A DNA stretch of 56,778 nt from a virus. The stretch is from positions 1 to 56,778 of the IMG/VR virus record IMGVR_UViG_3300028840_002119; one strand, written 5' to 3'. The position numbers and the translations under genes were made by a program. The notes below the pieces were generated by a model. That model ran no database searches and had not been told where the DNA came from. It saw only the letters and a program-made list of their open reading frames with translations. Within the stretch, counting starts at the first letter, position 1, and every line of letters begins with the position of its first letter. Positions 42,443 to 51,512 of this stretch are shown one piece after another.

Positions 42443-42915
42443 TACGCCTCAGTCGTCCGCAATTTGTAAAGCGCCGCCTTGATCGTCTCCAGACGTTTCA
42501 CCCCAATACCGTCGATGGCTAGGAGATCATCGTCTGACATCGCCTCAACTTCCTCAACCGTCTCTGCCTCAGCCGCTAGAACCTGGAACGCGCTATAGGG
42601 CAAGAAGTCTTCGAGCGCCGTGATCGGCGTTGCGTCCGGAACTTCGACGGCGGCGGTCGCCTCGACGTCCGGTATTTCCTGGGAAATACTGTCGGCTTTT
42701 GGAAGTGGAAGACAGACAATCGCGTAGCGGTTGAAAGGACGTCGCTGCACACACTTGACCGTTCCGATAAGTTCGCCATCTTCGAGGATGTTAGCCCCTA
42801 TCGGTGCAGCCGGTGGACGCGGCATCCTGATAGTCACGAAGGCGTCTAGCTCCACGGAATGAGGCTGAAAACGCATCTGTACGTGACCGTTCTGAACTAT
42901 AGCAATTTCGCCCAT
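42442..42915 (-). CDS. Protein with C-terminal helix-hairpin-helix (157 aa)
   Basis: Start ATG at 42915 chosen because AGGTG precedes it. The beta-rich N-terminal half resembles head-tail joining proteins. The C-terminal 30 residues (LLAIDGIGVKRLETIKAAL) are a helix-hairpin-helix DNA-binding motif, unusual in a virion structural block; it may touch the DNA end in the connector. Contains palindrome site 6 inside the coding sequence. Confidence 0.65.
   Translation of the reverse strand: MGEIAIVQNGHVQMRFQPHSVELDAFVTIRMPRPPAAPIGANILEDGELIGTVKCVQRRPFNRYAIVCLPLPKADSISQEIPDVEATAAVEVPDATPITALEDFLPYSAFQVLAAEAETVEEVEAMSDDDLLAIDGIGVKRLETIKAALYKLRTTEA
42673..42688. promoter_or_regulatory. Dispersed palindrome site 6 (intragenic)
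   Basis: TATTTCCTGGGAAATA inside the 42442 gene, encoding SISQEIP. Exact copy despite lying in coding sequence, so the site and not the protein is probably conserved. Confidence 0.85.
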
Positions 42916-42922
42916 ATTCACC

Positions 42923-43273
42923 TCACACTATTTTCTGAAGGATGGCCTGCGTACCACTTGCTAGATGATCGACGGCAAAGACGCGCCAGCGATCACTATC
43001 GGCCCACACTTCATCCTGGCTGACAACATCAGCGCCGCGAGGGACTTGCATCACGAAGACTTGTGCCGCGCTATCTCCTAGCGCCGTCCGGCGTTCGCGT
43101 CCCAGAGAAGACGCGCTTACCGGAGCAATGCGCGTAGAGAATGACGCGACCGGCGTCTCGCTTCCACGGCGACCACGGAAGACGCGGACATGCATGAACG
43201 TGTCCTCGCGGATCGTGGTTTGTGGCCGCCTGAAGGTACGCGCCGTCAGTCTGCCATTACTGCGATGCGTCAT
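42923..43273 (-). CDS. Head-tail joining (head closure) protein (116 aa)
   Basis: ATGA overlap with the connector gene. Residues MHVRVFRGRRGSETPVASF and VWADSDRWRVFAVDHL follow the beta-barrel pattern of head-closure proteins (SPP1 gp16 / lambda FII-like). Assigned mainly by position and pattern. Confidence 0.65.
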   Translation of the reverse strand: MTHRSNGRLTARTFRRPQTTIREDTFMHVRVFRGRRGSETPVASFSTRIAPVSASSLGRERRTALGDSAAQVFVMQVPRGADVVSQDEVWADSDRWRVFAVDHLASGTQAILQKIV

Positions 43274-43830
43274 GCCACACAATCCTCATCGCGTTCGAGG
43301 AAGGGTGCCATCAACGCTTTGCGGCAATCCGTGTCGGCCTTGACCAGCGAAACCACACCACCGGCGTTGCGCTGCACAAGATCGTCAAGTAGTTTTTGGA
43401 GCGCATCGCGAGATGCGGACCTGTCAACACTCTCCTGACCGAAGGTGTATTTGATGAATCTGTCAGTGTCGGCCAGCAGCCAGCGGATGGCCTGTATCGC
43501 GGCCTGCGTCAAGGTCAAGCCTTGATCTACCAGCAAATCGTTTAGCTCGTCATCGCTGAAGACCGTCCACGAATAGGATGCGCCGATTGGCGCGTCCAGT
43601 GCTGGCGCGGCGTTGAAGGTCAAAAGGCCCGTTGCGTCGTCTAGGGTGTAATCCGTGTTGGGCACAACAACACCCGACACAGTGACTACCTCAGACGATG
43701 CGACGATTGGCACCATCTCCAGCACGAAGACCGTCTGCACCGCGTCACCGACACCGATGCGCTCGTCATAAACGAGCTTCGGCCTGTCGGCAATCAGCAG
43801 GCGCAAACGCTCCAAGTCCGTCAGTGCCAT
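43270..43830 (-). CDS. Head-tail connector protein (186 aa)
   Basis: N-terminal MALTDLERLRLLIAD and helical C-terminal AIRWLLADTDRFIKYTF match gp6/gp15-type adaptors that bind the portal. A beta insertion (VFVLEMVPIVASSEVVTVS) lies in the middle. Confidence 0.72.
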   Translation of the reverse strand: MALTDLERLRLLIADRPKLVYDERIGVGDAVQTVFVLEMVPIVASSEVVTVSGVVVPNTDYTLDDATGLLTFNAAPALDAPIGASYSWTVFSDDELNDLLVDQGLTLTQAAIQAIRWLLADTDRFIKYTFGQESVDRSASRDALQKLLDDLVQRNAGGVVSLVKADTDCRKALMAPFLERDEDCVA

Positions 43831-43835
43831 CGCCT

Positions 43836-44210
43836 CTACCTGGCGGTTGTCGGTGTACCGATGCCCGTGGGCAACCTGCGCCGCATCATAATCCGGCCCG
43901 CGCGCGAGTTGGGATCAACTGGCACTTGCGTTCTCTCCGGCAGACGTTCGGTAAGCGACTCTTCCTCTGTTAGTTCGTGGGATCTGCCGCACCGTTCACG
44001 TTGCCACACCTCGGAGAACCTCGCGCCGCACTCGCCACATCGCGGGAACTTCTTCAGCGCCTCGCTGTCAGGTTGTGGGTCAATCGCCGCAACGATACCA
44101 TGCTTTAGCAGCAAGCCATCGTTCATCAGTCCGCGCAACTGGAAGACCTGACCATCCTTTACCTTCAAGTCCTCGGTGTAGGTGAAGTCTCTTGTAGCCC
44201 TGACGTACAT
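43836..44210 (-). CDS. Hypothetical protein with zinc-ribbon-like Cys (124 aa)
   Basis: KVKDGQVFQLRGLMNDGLLL forms a beta module near the start. CGECGARFSEVWQRERCG holds four Cys, a probable zinc finger. The acidic and basic C-terminal tail looks disordered. Located between capsid and connector genes. Confidence 0.65.
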   Translation of the reverse strand: MYVRATRDFTYTEDLKVKDGQVFQLRGLMNDGLLLKHGIVAAIDPQPDSEALKKFPRCGECGARFSEVWQRERCGRSHELTEEESLTERLPERTQVPVDPNSRAGRIMMRRRLPTGIGTPTTAR

Positions 44211-44212
44211 CG

Positions 44213-45184
44213 CTAATCCACCGCGTCACTGATGAACAGACCTGCGTCTGTCGCCAGCCCTTTGATGTCGTAGTGCGCGAAGCCTTCGATCAACCAGCCC
44301 TTCTCACTCAGCGGCTCGCGGCGTTTGCGAATGTACCGCATCCCGCCATACAGCGTGCGCCAGTAGAAGGTATAGAGGGCCGATGGCATCCGCAGACCTG
44401 GGCGCGGAGCGACGTAAGCGAGGAAGGCGTCATCGTCATAGGCCGCTGTATAGGTCACGCTAGCTTCAGCAGTGCCTTCAGGGTCGGACGTGTAGACCAC
44501 GCTACCGACGATGACCTTATCCAGTTCGAGCAACTGCGCTAGGAGATTTGGCGTCACCTTTGCCGGACGGTCATTCGACGCGCCGTACTGGATGCGTTCG
44601 AGCAGCTTCGGGTGATCTGCTAAAACGTCCCACGTCAAATCACCCAAGACCAGGGTGTTAGGACTGCGGCCCAGGATTGCGCGGCGGATGATGCGCTTCC
44701 ATTCGCGGATGTTGGCAATCGGCTCTGACGTGGCCAGGGTGGACCATTTCGTGAAGTCGGTTGTGCCAACCTTGTCCGTACCCCAGACGCCAGTCTTCCA
44801 ATAGTCGGTGATGAACGACAACTCGTGCTCCAACTGCAACTGGTCAGTAACCCATTCCGTTGAATCGTTCAAGCCATTGAACGGAGTGTCCTCGTTGGCG
44901 ATCTGCGCGTCTGGAACGATGTCGCCAACGCTGCGCTCGTAGCAGAAGTAGTTGTCAGTGCCCACTTCGTACCCACCGATCGGGGCAGGCTGAAGCGGAG
45001 CGGTCCGCTGGGCAACACTGCGCGCCCAGAAGGATTTAGTATAAACGGGAATTAGATCGCTTTGCTTGTTCACCCCAACAGGCGGCGAAATTTGATCTGC
45101 GATATAAATCTCGTTTTTGTAGCGTACAGAGACGTTCGTGAGAATCCGGTCTACATGAACGTCCCCAACTCCTGGTTGTGACAT
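44213..45184 (-). CDS. Major capsid protein (323 aa)
   Basis: The pattern YIADQISPPVGVNKQSD, AQIANEDTPFNGLNDSTEW, RRAILGRSPNTLVLGDLTWD and a C-terminal beta/strand region are those of HK97-fold capsid proteins in Mu-like or related groups. Position after decoration and scaffold genes is correct. Confidence 0.85.
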   Translation of the reverse strand: MSQPGVGDVHVDRILTNVSVRYKNEIYIADQISPPVGVNKQSDLIPVYTKSFWARSVAQRTAPLQPAPIGGYEVGTDNYFCYERSVGDIVPDAQIANEDTPFNGLNDSTEWVTDQLQLEHELSFITDYWKTGVWGTDKVGTTDFTKWSTLATSEPIANIREWKRIIRRAILGRSPNTLVLGDLTWDVLADHPKLLERIQYGASNDRPAKVTPNLLAQLLELDKVIVGSVVYTSDPEGTAEASVTYTAAYDDDAFLAYVAPRPGLRMPSALYTFYWRTLYGGMRYIRKRREPLSEKGWLIEGFAHYDIKGLATDAGLFISDAVD

Positions 45185-45202
45185 TATTCGCCTCCCTTAT
45201 CC

Positions 45203-45601
45203 TTACGTCGCCAACTCAGGCGAGATGCAGTCGATAAACGCGGGAATGATGTCACCCGCAGCCGCAGCCGCAGCCAAAGCGCGACCACAAGCATAGTTCG
45301 TGCCAGCGCCAGCAGGGGTCTTTGCTTCCGTTTGGCCATCTGCACTCGTCCCAATAAAAGCGCCGTCAGTGATGGCGGCGTCAGCGTTGACCTTCGATGG
45401 ACCGAAGCCAACAACCTCACACGGTTCCCCCAGGGCTGGCTTGTTCTGCAAGACACCATCAGGGATGTCGGTCGCGGCATTACATAGCACGTATGTACCG
45501 GACGACTTCTTCACCCAATAGAACTGCTTGTCGCTCAAGTCCGCACCTGCGGGAAGCGTGGAATTGAAGAACTGTGGATAGCTGAGTAAGCTCGGCATCA
45601 T
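45203..45601 (-). CDS. Capsid decoration protein-like (132 aa)
   Basis: Alternating beta pattern with Gly/Ala (FGPSKVNADAAITDGAFIG, ACGRALAAAAAAGDIIPAF), typical of DUF2190-type decoration proteins. Overlaps the protease/scaffold stop by 4 bp (ATGATG). Confidence 0.72.
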   Translation of the reverse strand: MMPSLLSYPQFFNSTLPAGADLSDKQFYWVKKSSGTYVLCNAATDIPDGVLQNKPALGEPCEVVGFGPSKVNADAAITDGAFIGTSADGQTEAKTPAGAGTNYACGRALAAAAAAGDIIPAFIDCISPELAT

Positions 45602-46233
45602 GCACCCCCTCGACTACGTGCTTCCTGTTCGGCGGTATACGCCCGCGCCAATTCCGGTTGAGCAGCCGCGACTGCATCGAGCGCGTCACGATACTCAGTC
45701 TTGGGATGATCTGCCATGTACTGATCGACAGCGCGTTCGAGCTGTGCCGCTGCGCTTCCGGCTGGCGTGCGTTCTGCGCCAAATTCCGTGAAGTAGACTG
45801 AGAACTGCCGATCTGCCTCACGAAGCAAGGTCATAAAGAAGTCGCGATGCGTGCCGTCCACGTCAGCCTCGTGCAGCCAGCGGAGACTCGCGGCCAGCGT
45901 GTTCGTTTGCGCCGGAAGATGCGCGAAGCCTTCGGCCAGCACTGCGTACCGTTCCGTTGCGCGTGCGTCCTGTACTGCCGCCAGTTCCGTTTCGAGCGTA
46001 GTGATCTGGGCAGCGTAGGCGTCACGTTCATCGGTAACGGTCTGCAACGTGGTTGAGAATTGCCCCACCTGCGCCTGCAATGCCTCGAACTGTGCCGCGA
46101 AGTCTTCGGGCAAACCAGCGGGTGGCACTACGGGTGGGGTATCGCCTTGTGGTGCGGAATGAGGGACAATCCGCGCGAACAGATCGCGCCAGAACCTCCG
46201 CTCTTCCTGCACCTGCTCATTTACTTCAGTCAT
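45598..46233 (-). CDS. Nested scaffold protein from an internal start (211 aa)
   Basis: In-frame ATG at 46233 with GGGAGGT 6 bases upstream, giving MTEVNEQVQEERRFWRD then a Pro-rich linker and long coils (QFEALQAQVGQFSTTLQ). Shares the C-terminus with the protease gene. The strong internal ribosome site is a clear signal. Confidence 0.75.
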   Translation of the reverse strand: MTEVNEQVQEERRFWRDLFARIVPHSAPQGDTPPVVPPAGLPEDFAAQFEALQAQVGQFSTTLQTVTDERDAYAAQITTLETELAAVQDARATERYAVLAEGFAHLPAQTNTLAASLRWLHEADVDGTHRDFFMTLLREADRQFSVYFTEFGAERTPAGSAAAQLERAVDQYMADHPKTEYRDALDAVAAAQPELARAYTAEQEARSRGGA

Positions 46234-46764
46234 AGGATTACCTCCCTGTAAACGAAAAGCGGGACGCGACATGAGCGAAGTCGCCTCCCCAAAGAAAGGA
46301 TAGTTTGTGAGTGCCCCGCCGCTGATCTGGTTTTTCACAACAGCGCCGGTCTCACGGTCAACCTGTTCGTCGTAAATCTCCACCGAAAAATAACTGAACT
46401 CACCTCCTTCGAGGGCTTCGCGCCCCTTTCTATTCCAGTTGAATGTTGCGCCCACACCTTCAGGCATCGCCATCACCTGGTCGTACCAGCCCAACGCCCG
46501 ACTACCCCAGTGGTCTTCATTTACCGGAAGACGCGCTTGACGCAAGCCGCGTTCTTCCCTGTGTGCGTAGTTGTCCACCATCTGGGCAACCGTGGCGTCG
46601 TCTACAGTCCATACTCGCGTTTTGCCTGAGAACGGATTGCGGCGATGATGCTTACCTTTTGGGTAGATAAGAACAGGCTCGCCCGCGAGTGCCTTACGTG
46701 CTAAAGCGCCGTCATCTGACTGCGCGAAAAGATCAACCGAAAAGATGTAAGGTACGTCTTTCAT
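45598..46764 (-). CDS. Prohead protease with C-terminal scaffold (388 aa)
   Basis: ATG at 46764 lies just after the leader terminator and an AGGAGAG site. The N-terminal half resembles Mu I-type proteases (LPVNEDHWGSRALGW, GGEFSYFSVEIYD, GGALTNYPFFGEA). The C-terminal half is a coiled-coil scaffold. A nested in-frame start gives the scaffold alone (see 46233). Known for Mu I/Z and lambda C/Nu3. Confidence 0.8.
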   Translation of the reverse strand: MKDVPYIFSVDLFAQSDDGALARKALAGEPVLIYPKGKHHRRNPFSGKTRVWTVDDATVAQMVDNYAHREERGLRQARLPVNEDHWGSRALGWYDQVMAMPEGVGATFNWNRKGREALEGGEFSYFSVEIYDEQVDRETGAVVKNQISGGALTNYPFFGEATSLMSRPAFRLQGGNPMTEVNEQVQEERRFWRDLFARIVPHSAPQGDTPPVVPPAGLPEDFAAQFEALQAQVGQFSTTLQTVTDERDAYAAQITTLETELAAVQDARATERYAVLAEGFAHLPAQTNTLAASLRWLHEADVDGTHRDFFMTLLREADRQFSVYFTEFGAERTPAGSAAAQLERAVDQYMADHPKTEYRDALDAVAAAQPELARAYTAEQEARSRGGA

Positions 46765-46774
46765 ACTCTCTCCT

Positions 46775-46822
46775 AAAAAAACCATGCCGGAGCTTTCCCC
46801 AAATCGGAAAAGCCCCGGCATC
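46775..46822 (-). terminator. Leader terminator before the protease gene
   Basis: ATGCCGGGGC pairs GCTCCGGCAT around a TTTTCC/GGGAAA extension, followed by GG and seven T on the minus strand, ending about 10 bases before the ATG. Confidence 0.85.
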
Positions 46823-46825
46823 TTT

Positions 46826-46838
46826 GTCTCAGTCAGGC
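46826..46838. repeat. 13-mer GTCTCAGTCAGGC, second copy
   Basis: Identical to 6487-6499; immediately upstream of the terminator in the protease leader. Confidence 0.6.
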
Positions 46839-46892
46839 TTTACGCTCTAACACGAGCGTCAACAACTAAACAGCGTCAGCCATCTGCTGTTA

Positions 46893-46921
46893 GTATAGCA
46901 CACTTAATTGAGCACTTCAAG
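46893..46921 (-). promoter_or_regulatory. Leftward promoter of the capsid/tail genes
   Basis: Minus-strand TTGAAG at 46921-46916, spacer 17, TATACT at 46898-46893. Confidence 0.7.
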
Positions 46922-47123
46922 ATTCTCTTGTTTTGCTCCACACAATCAGGTAGCAGGCTTCCTCGCGCCAACCCCCGAGATCGACCTTCCTGAAGGGCGT
47001 CGTGCGGATCAGCGCGTCGATACGCCCGCCATCGAGGATAACGTCTTCTGTTCTCCGCGCCAACTCCGCAGCCGTCAGCCAGCTTGCGTTGATGATGAAT
47101 TGATTTTTCACATCCACCCCCAT
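46917..47123 (-). CDS. Hypothetical protein (68 aa)
   Basis: Overlaps the portal-gene end by 16 bp; a GTG a few codons later is an alternative start. Sequence KNQFIINASWLTAAELARRT; possibly an adaptor or RNA-binding helper. The promoter at 46893 abuts its 3' end. Confidence 0.55.
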   Translation of the reverse strand: MGVDVKNQFIINASWLTAAELARRTEDVILDGGRIDALIRTTPFRKVDLGGWREEACYLIVWSKTRES

Positions 47124-49321
47124 GAACCATCAGGCATCTGCTTTTCCAGGTGACACCTGCAACTACCGTCGCACTCAGTGCCATAGCCTGGAAGCGTGCC
47201 GCGTGTCAGTGATAAGAGCGCGTCCATCGAAGCGTACTGTCGGCCAGGTGGATGATCGCCATAGATCGGACACTCTGTGCAATGCTCTGCCAGGATGTCC
47301 ATCACCCAACGCACCGGACCATCTTCGCCGTCCTGTCGGCGGCGTTGATCTGCGCCTACCCAGATGCTACGCCATACGTGGCCCGCGTACAAAGCGCCGC
47401 GTGAGTAGCCTCGCGTAGCAGCCTTCACCGCATCGGCCACCAGTCCGGCCACGTCGCCGCGCCGTCCTTGCTTCAGCAGCAGCAGAATCGCGGCGATTTG
47501 CCCTTCCAACTCGCCCGCGATGTCTCCGAATAAGGTCGGCTTACCCTGCGGGTTTGTCCGCGCCACCGTCCCACCTGGTCCAAACCCTATCCACTGGTCG
47601 GCCAGTGCAATTTCGTCGGCCAATGCGTTCAGCGCATCCGGCTCAGTCGATTGGCCACCAAACCCCAACCAGAAGGCCGCAACGATGTCCAGCATCGAGC
47701 GTTCGCGGAACAGCAGCAGTCCAGCCAGAATGTAGTCGTCAAGTTTCTGCCCCAACTCCGCGTTGCTGATGTCGCCTTCGAGCTGCGACACTTCCGCGCC
47801 CGTTGAGTTTGTCCACGATTCGAGATTCTCACGCTGCTTCATAGCGTTACGGTCTGCCATCAGCCGATACGTTGTCGGGCGGTTATCTGGAGCTGGCTTC
47901 GTAGCGTAGAAGTGCGCTCGCACATAAGATTCATAATCGCGTTCGGTCAATCCGCGCGCGAAACCCTTGCCAAGATCGAGATCGTGCAGCAGGCGACTGG
48001 CTGACCTTACAGCCTCTTCGTCGGGGACTTCTGGCACGTCGCCTTGATCTTCTTCGTCTTCGACAACCTCTTGACGTTCTGCTACCTCAGTAGGCATACC
48101 TGGCACCAGCGACCGCAAGAATCCTTCCGTTGCGGAATCTGGCGTCAGCAGGTTACGGCCTGTCAAGATACCGAGATACCGCGCTACCGCGCCAAGATCG
48201 AGGGTGCGCGGCGTGGTATGCTCCATCGTGGGCGGCCCGGTCATACCAGGGAAGGAATTCCAACGTAGCAGCGCCGGAATCGCGTAGCGATTGAACTCCT
48301 GGCGGATGTCTGCCAGGTATGCCTCAAGCGCGAGGATAAAGGCATCGAAGAGTGTCCCTGCCAATGATTGCGTTCCCACTCTGCGAAGCCCCTGGAGCAT
48401 GAACTGTGCCAGGATCGCGCGCGCCATTTCGATGTCTTTGCGCATGATCGTGTCACCCATCGTGTTGTCAACGTTCCCTTGCGGTCCGCCAAAGTCCAGC
48501 CCCCAACCATCGGGCAAGGAAGCGCCCATCATACGATCTTCATAGATGGCCTGGATAAGTTGTTCTGCCCGCGCTTCGTCGGAGATCACCCCAGGCTCTA
48601 CATCCTGATTAGACGTTGCGCCAACTGGAAGATGCGCAATAGGGAATCCGGCCCAACGCAGATATAGCCCGCGTCCTTCAATCTGCTCGAACCTGTGCTT
48701 GTACTTGTACGAGCGCACTGCGGCCCGATAGATGCTGACGCCTTCGGGTGCATCGCCTTCGTGCCAGGTACGGAAGTACAAGGAACCTTTCAGCGGGACT
48801 AAAACCTGACGATTGTCCGAAGTGGTCACAAGCGGCCCTTTAATGTCGCCATTCGGCCAATACTCCCAATCGACTAGGGATCGCGGATTGACCATCTCCA
48901 TTTTCTTCCAGCCAACGCGCCCATCGTCGAACTGCGACGTTGCGGCAGTCCTGCGCTTCATCACCATCCAGAACTGTGCCCACCCATAGGGGAACATCAG
49001 GCAAATATCTGAGATGAAGTCGGACAACGAAAGGCTCATATCGTTGAAGCACGACCATACGAAGTCGGCGGCGTCGATGTCCGCCTGCGTCTTTTCTCCA
49101 CCAGGCTCACAGCGCCATTGCACGCTACGAATAGGAAGGGAGAGCACGAGTTGCATCGCCATGCCCGTTGGGTCTGTGCGCCGCATATTGTCATAGGTCT
49201 GGATTGCCATCGGCCCTGAAAGTGTGGCGTCGGTTTCTATGACATGCGCCTCGCCAAACTGTGACCGTCCTGTGACGCCTAACTCCTTGAACGGAGAAGG
49301 TTTTTTCTGATTTTCAGCCAT
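47108..49321 (-). CDS. Portal protein fused to a MuF-like head morphogenesis domain (737 aa)
   Basis: Residues 1-450 resemble Mu gp29/DUF935-type portals (SLPIRSVQWRCEPGG, LMFPYGWAQFWMVMK, AEQLIQAIYEDRMMG). The C-terminal 200 residues carry a Mu gpF-like domain with CTECPIYGDHPPGRQY and CDGSCRCHLEKQ, Cys/His spacing fit for zinc. Portal and MuF are usually separate genes, so this is a natural fusion. ATG follows CAGGAGGT directly after palindrome site 7. Confidence 0.85.
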   Translation of the reverse strand: MAENQKKPSPFKELGVTGRSQFGEAHVIETDATLSGPMAIQTYDNMRRTDPTGMAMQLVLSLPIRSVQWRCEPGGEKTQADIDAADFVWSCFNDMSLSLSDFISDICLMFPYGWAQFWMVMKRRTAATSQFDDGRVGWKKMEMVNPRSLVDWEYWPNGDIKGPLVTTSDNRQVLVPLKGSLYFRTWHEGDAPEGVSIYRAAVRSYKYKHRFEQIEGRGLYLRWAGFPIAHLPVGATSNQDVEPGVISDEARAEQLIQAIYEDRMMGASLPDGWGLDFGGPQGNVDNTMGDTIMRKDIEMARAILAQFMLQGLRRVGTQSLAGTLFDAFILALEAYLADIRQEFNRYAIPALLRWNSFPGMTGPPTMEHTTPRTLDLGAVARYLGILTGRNLLTPDSATEGFLRSLVPGMPTEVAERQEVVEDEEDQGDVPEVPDEEAVRSASRLLHDLDLGKGFARGLTERDYESYVRAHFYATKPAPDNRPTTYRLMADRNAMKQRENLESWTNSTGAEVSQLEGDISNAELGQKLDDYILAGLLLFRERSMLDIVAAFWLGFGGQSTEPDALNALADEIALADQWIGFGPGGTVARTNPQGKPTLFGDIAGELEGQIAAILLLLKQGRRGDVAGLVADAVKAATRGYSRGALYAGHVWRSIWVGADQRRRQDGEDGPVRWVMDILAEHCTECPIYGDHPPGRQYASMDALLSLTRGTLPGYGTECDGSCRCHLEKQMPDGSWGWM

Positions 49322-49334
49322 GCTTACCTCCTGC

Positions 49335-49350
49335 TATTTCCTGGGAAATA
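49335..49350. promoter_or_regulatory. Dispersed palindrome site 7
   Basis: TATTTCCTGGGAAATA between the terminase stop and the portal start, 14 bp upstream of the ATG and adjoining its ribosome site. Confidence 0.85.
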
Positions 49351-49351
49351 C

Positions 49352-51040
49352 TTACGACCATCCAGCACCGAGCTTCTGCAATGCGTCCTGGTTTGGCAGT
49401 GGCGCGGGACGCGGCAATCCATGCGCCGCCATACAGTACAATTCAGCTAGGCTATAGTGGTCTGGACCTAGTTCACGATAGACGGCGACTTGGCCACCGT
49501 CCGGCGTGTCTTCCAATACGCGCACCTGGTTGACCATGTGTGCGTAGTAGTCGCGCACATTGCGAATATGTGCTGGAAGGGTCAGCCCCCCTTCTCCCTC
49601 ACTGGCAGAAATGACGCCTGCCATCAGTGCGTCAAAGCAGCGCGTCCTATCGAGATCGACAACATACTCTTTTTCGTTCAACCTCATTATAGACTCAGTT
49701 TTCAATCCTGCCCTACCGCCAACGAAGTAGGCCAGCCATACGACGCCAGGACGGAATGACGCCTGCAACGATCTGGCCATGCGTGTCTCTGGAAGCGCAT
49801 CGACGACACACGAGCGCACCTTGTACTTCCTCAATAGTTGGGCAACCTCGTCGAAGGTTTCGACTGCACCCGCAAACGCCTGAAGCTGCTCGCCGGTTGT
49901 GCGGTCTACCTGGAGCGATCGGATAACGACGTGCAACATCGCGCCGACGTCTACTCCGGCCACAGTCGCCCCACCAGCAAGAGACGGCCCATGCGCGTAG
50001 TTACGGCGACACCGATCGAGGATAGTTTCGGTCAAGCGCCCGCCGCTGGGTGTGAACGGCTCGCCCAAATCCTGATTGACACACTCGCGGCGTTTCGTCT
50101 CATCAACCGTGTCCAGCGCCCGCACTATTTCGAGTAAGCGCGTCTCATGGCTGAACAGCTTCGTTGGATGATAGCCGACTATCTCACGGCCAGGATGACG
50201 CGCAACCCACTCGCCTTCTCCGAGATGGTTCAATTCGCCGCCGCACTTCACGCACGCGGCCCAAGCTCTACCAGTGCCCTTGCCATGCCACTGAATAGGA
50301 CGACCCAAACCGTCCCAGTCTTCCACGATCATATTTATCTCAAGCGGCTGGCGATGCCCGCAGTGGTCGCAGCGTATGAACCACTCACGCTGATCGGTTT
50401 CCAGCCACTTTGCGTGAATCCCGATACCTGGATAGGTGGGCGTGGAGATCCACCGGACTTCCTTCAAGAATGAGTGCCCCAGACGTTTCACGGCGATGGA
50501 TGGCGCACGCTTGTCCATTTCGTCAACCTCATCCAGTATCAACACGTCTGCATCGATTGACTTCAACTGTGGGGCCATGCCGTCTGTCTTCACGCTTGCG
50601 CCGCGTAGGTACAAATACCTGTCACGCACCCGCTTCAAAGTCACGCGGTCAGTTTTACGGCGACGTTTGCCAGGTTCTAGTTGCGCTTCGCTGATGATGC
50701 GTTCGAGGTAAGGACTCGCGTCGATTGCCGGACCGATGCGCGCCGTAGAGAAGTCGGAGACGTGCGTATCTGTGGGGAAGACATAGAGGACGGTCGCTCT
50801 GCGTTCGTCGGCGGCGTGAATGGCATAGGAGATACCATACTCGCTCGCGCCCCGCTGACTCGCCTTGTAGACCACGACTTCCCGCGCCGTTTCTGCGTAG
50901 ATGTCCAGCAGATAAGGATGATGATCGAGATCGAAGGGCGCGCCTTCTTTCAGGTTTGCCCTTCGCACGATCGTCCACGTCAGCAGGTCGAGCGCGCCGT
51001 TATTCGCCTCCCTCGCTTCGGCCATCATCGCTTGCGCCAT
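49352..51040 (-). CDS. terL: Terminase large subunit, GpA-like (562 aa)
   Basis: ATG at 51040 has AGAGGAA upstream; an upstream ATG at 51124 with GGAGGGG is the alternative. YKASQRGASEYGISYAIHA is the Walker A-like loop, VLILDEVDEMD the Walker B. Zinc-like CDHCGH and CVKCGG follow, then the nuclease domain with GVDVGAMLHVVIRS and CVVDALPETRMARSL. This is the lambda-gpA/Mu-type packaging motor. Confidence 0.9.
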   Translation of the reverse strand: MAQAMMAEAREANNGALDLLTWTIVRRANLKEGAPFDLDHHPYLLDIYAETAREVVVYKASQRGASEYGISYAIHAADERRATVLYVFPTDTHVSDFSTARIGPAIDASPYLERIISEAQLEPGKRRRKTDRVTLKRVRDRYLYLRGASVKTDGMAPQLKSIDADVLILDEVDEMDKRAPSIAVKRLGHSFLKEVRWISTPTYPGIGIHAKWLETDQREWFIRCDHCGHRQPLEINMIVEDWDGLGRPIQWHGKGTGRAWAACVKCGGELNHLGEGEWVARHPGREIVGYHPTKLFSHETRLLEIVRALDTVDETKRRECVNQDLGEPFTPSGGRLTETILDRCRRNYAHGPSLAGGATVAGVDVGAMLHVVIRSLQVDRTTGEQLQAFAGAVETFDEVAQLLRKYKVRSCVVDALPETRMARSLQASFRPGVVWLAYFVGGRAGLKTESIMRLNEKEYVVDLDRTRCFDALMAGVISASEGEGGLTLPAHIRNVRDYYAHMVNQVRVLEDTPDGGQVAVYRELGPDHYSLAELYCMAAHGLPRPAPLPNQDALQKLGAGWS

Positions 51041-51512
51041 CAGCGTTTCCTCTTGCACTGGCGGCAGCGCGTGCGCTTCTGGCACGAATGAGGTTGTCAA
51101 TAAGTCCGCGCCTTGCATCGACATCCAACCCCTCCAACGGATCGGCCTGCGGCCTATCCACACTGCCGGAGTGTTGTACCTTCTCCGGCTGATCTAACCC
51201 GAGCAATTTCGAGCGCCGTTCCTCGATTTTGATCATGGTGGCTATCGCCTTCAAGTCACCATCGAGCACCTTGCCCCAAATTGCGTTCAACGCGATGTCC
51301 AGCCGCCGTACCTGCACCTGGATATGTTGGGCGGCGTCTTGTATTGTGTTTTTGCGTAAACGGCCCAGAACAATCGCTACATCGTTTTTGATCGTTCCGA
51401 TTGACACACCGAGAGCTTCGGCCATCTGCCTGTAGCTCAGTCCAGCGGACAAATTTGCGATGACCTTTGCCCTACGTAGCTCCCGTTTTGCCTCGTCCGT
51501 TTTCCTGGTCAT
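51000..51512 (-). CDS. Probable terminase small subunit (170 aa)
   Basis: Helix-turn-helix LSYRQMAEALGVSIGTIKND at 26-45, then a helical oligomerisation region. Directly upstream of and overlapping the terminase gene. Small terminase proteins recognise packaging sites. Confidence 0.68.
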   Translation of the reverse strand: MTRKTDEAKRELRRAKVIANLSAGLSYRQMAEALGVSIGTIKNDVAIVLGRLRKNTIQDAAQHIQVQVRRLDIALNAIWGKVLDGDLKAIATMIKIEERRSKLLGLDQPEKVQHSGSVDRPQADPLEGLDVDARRGLIDNLIRARSARAAASARGNADGASDDGRSEGGE

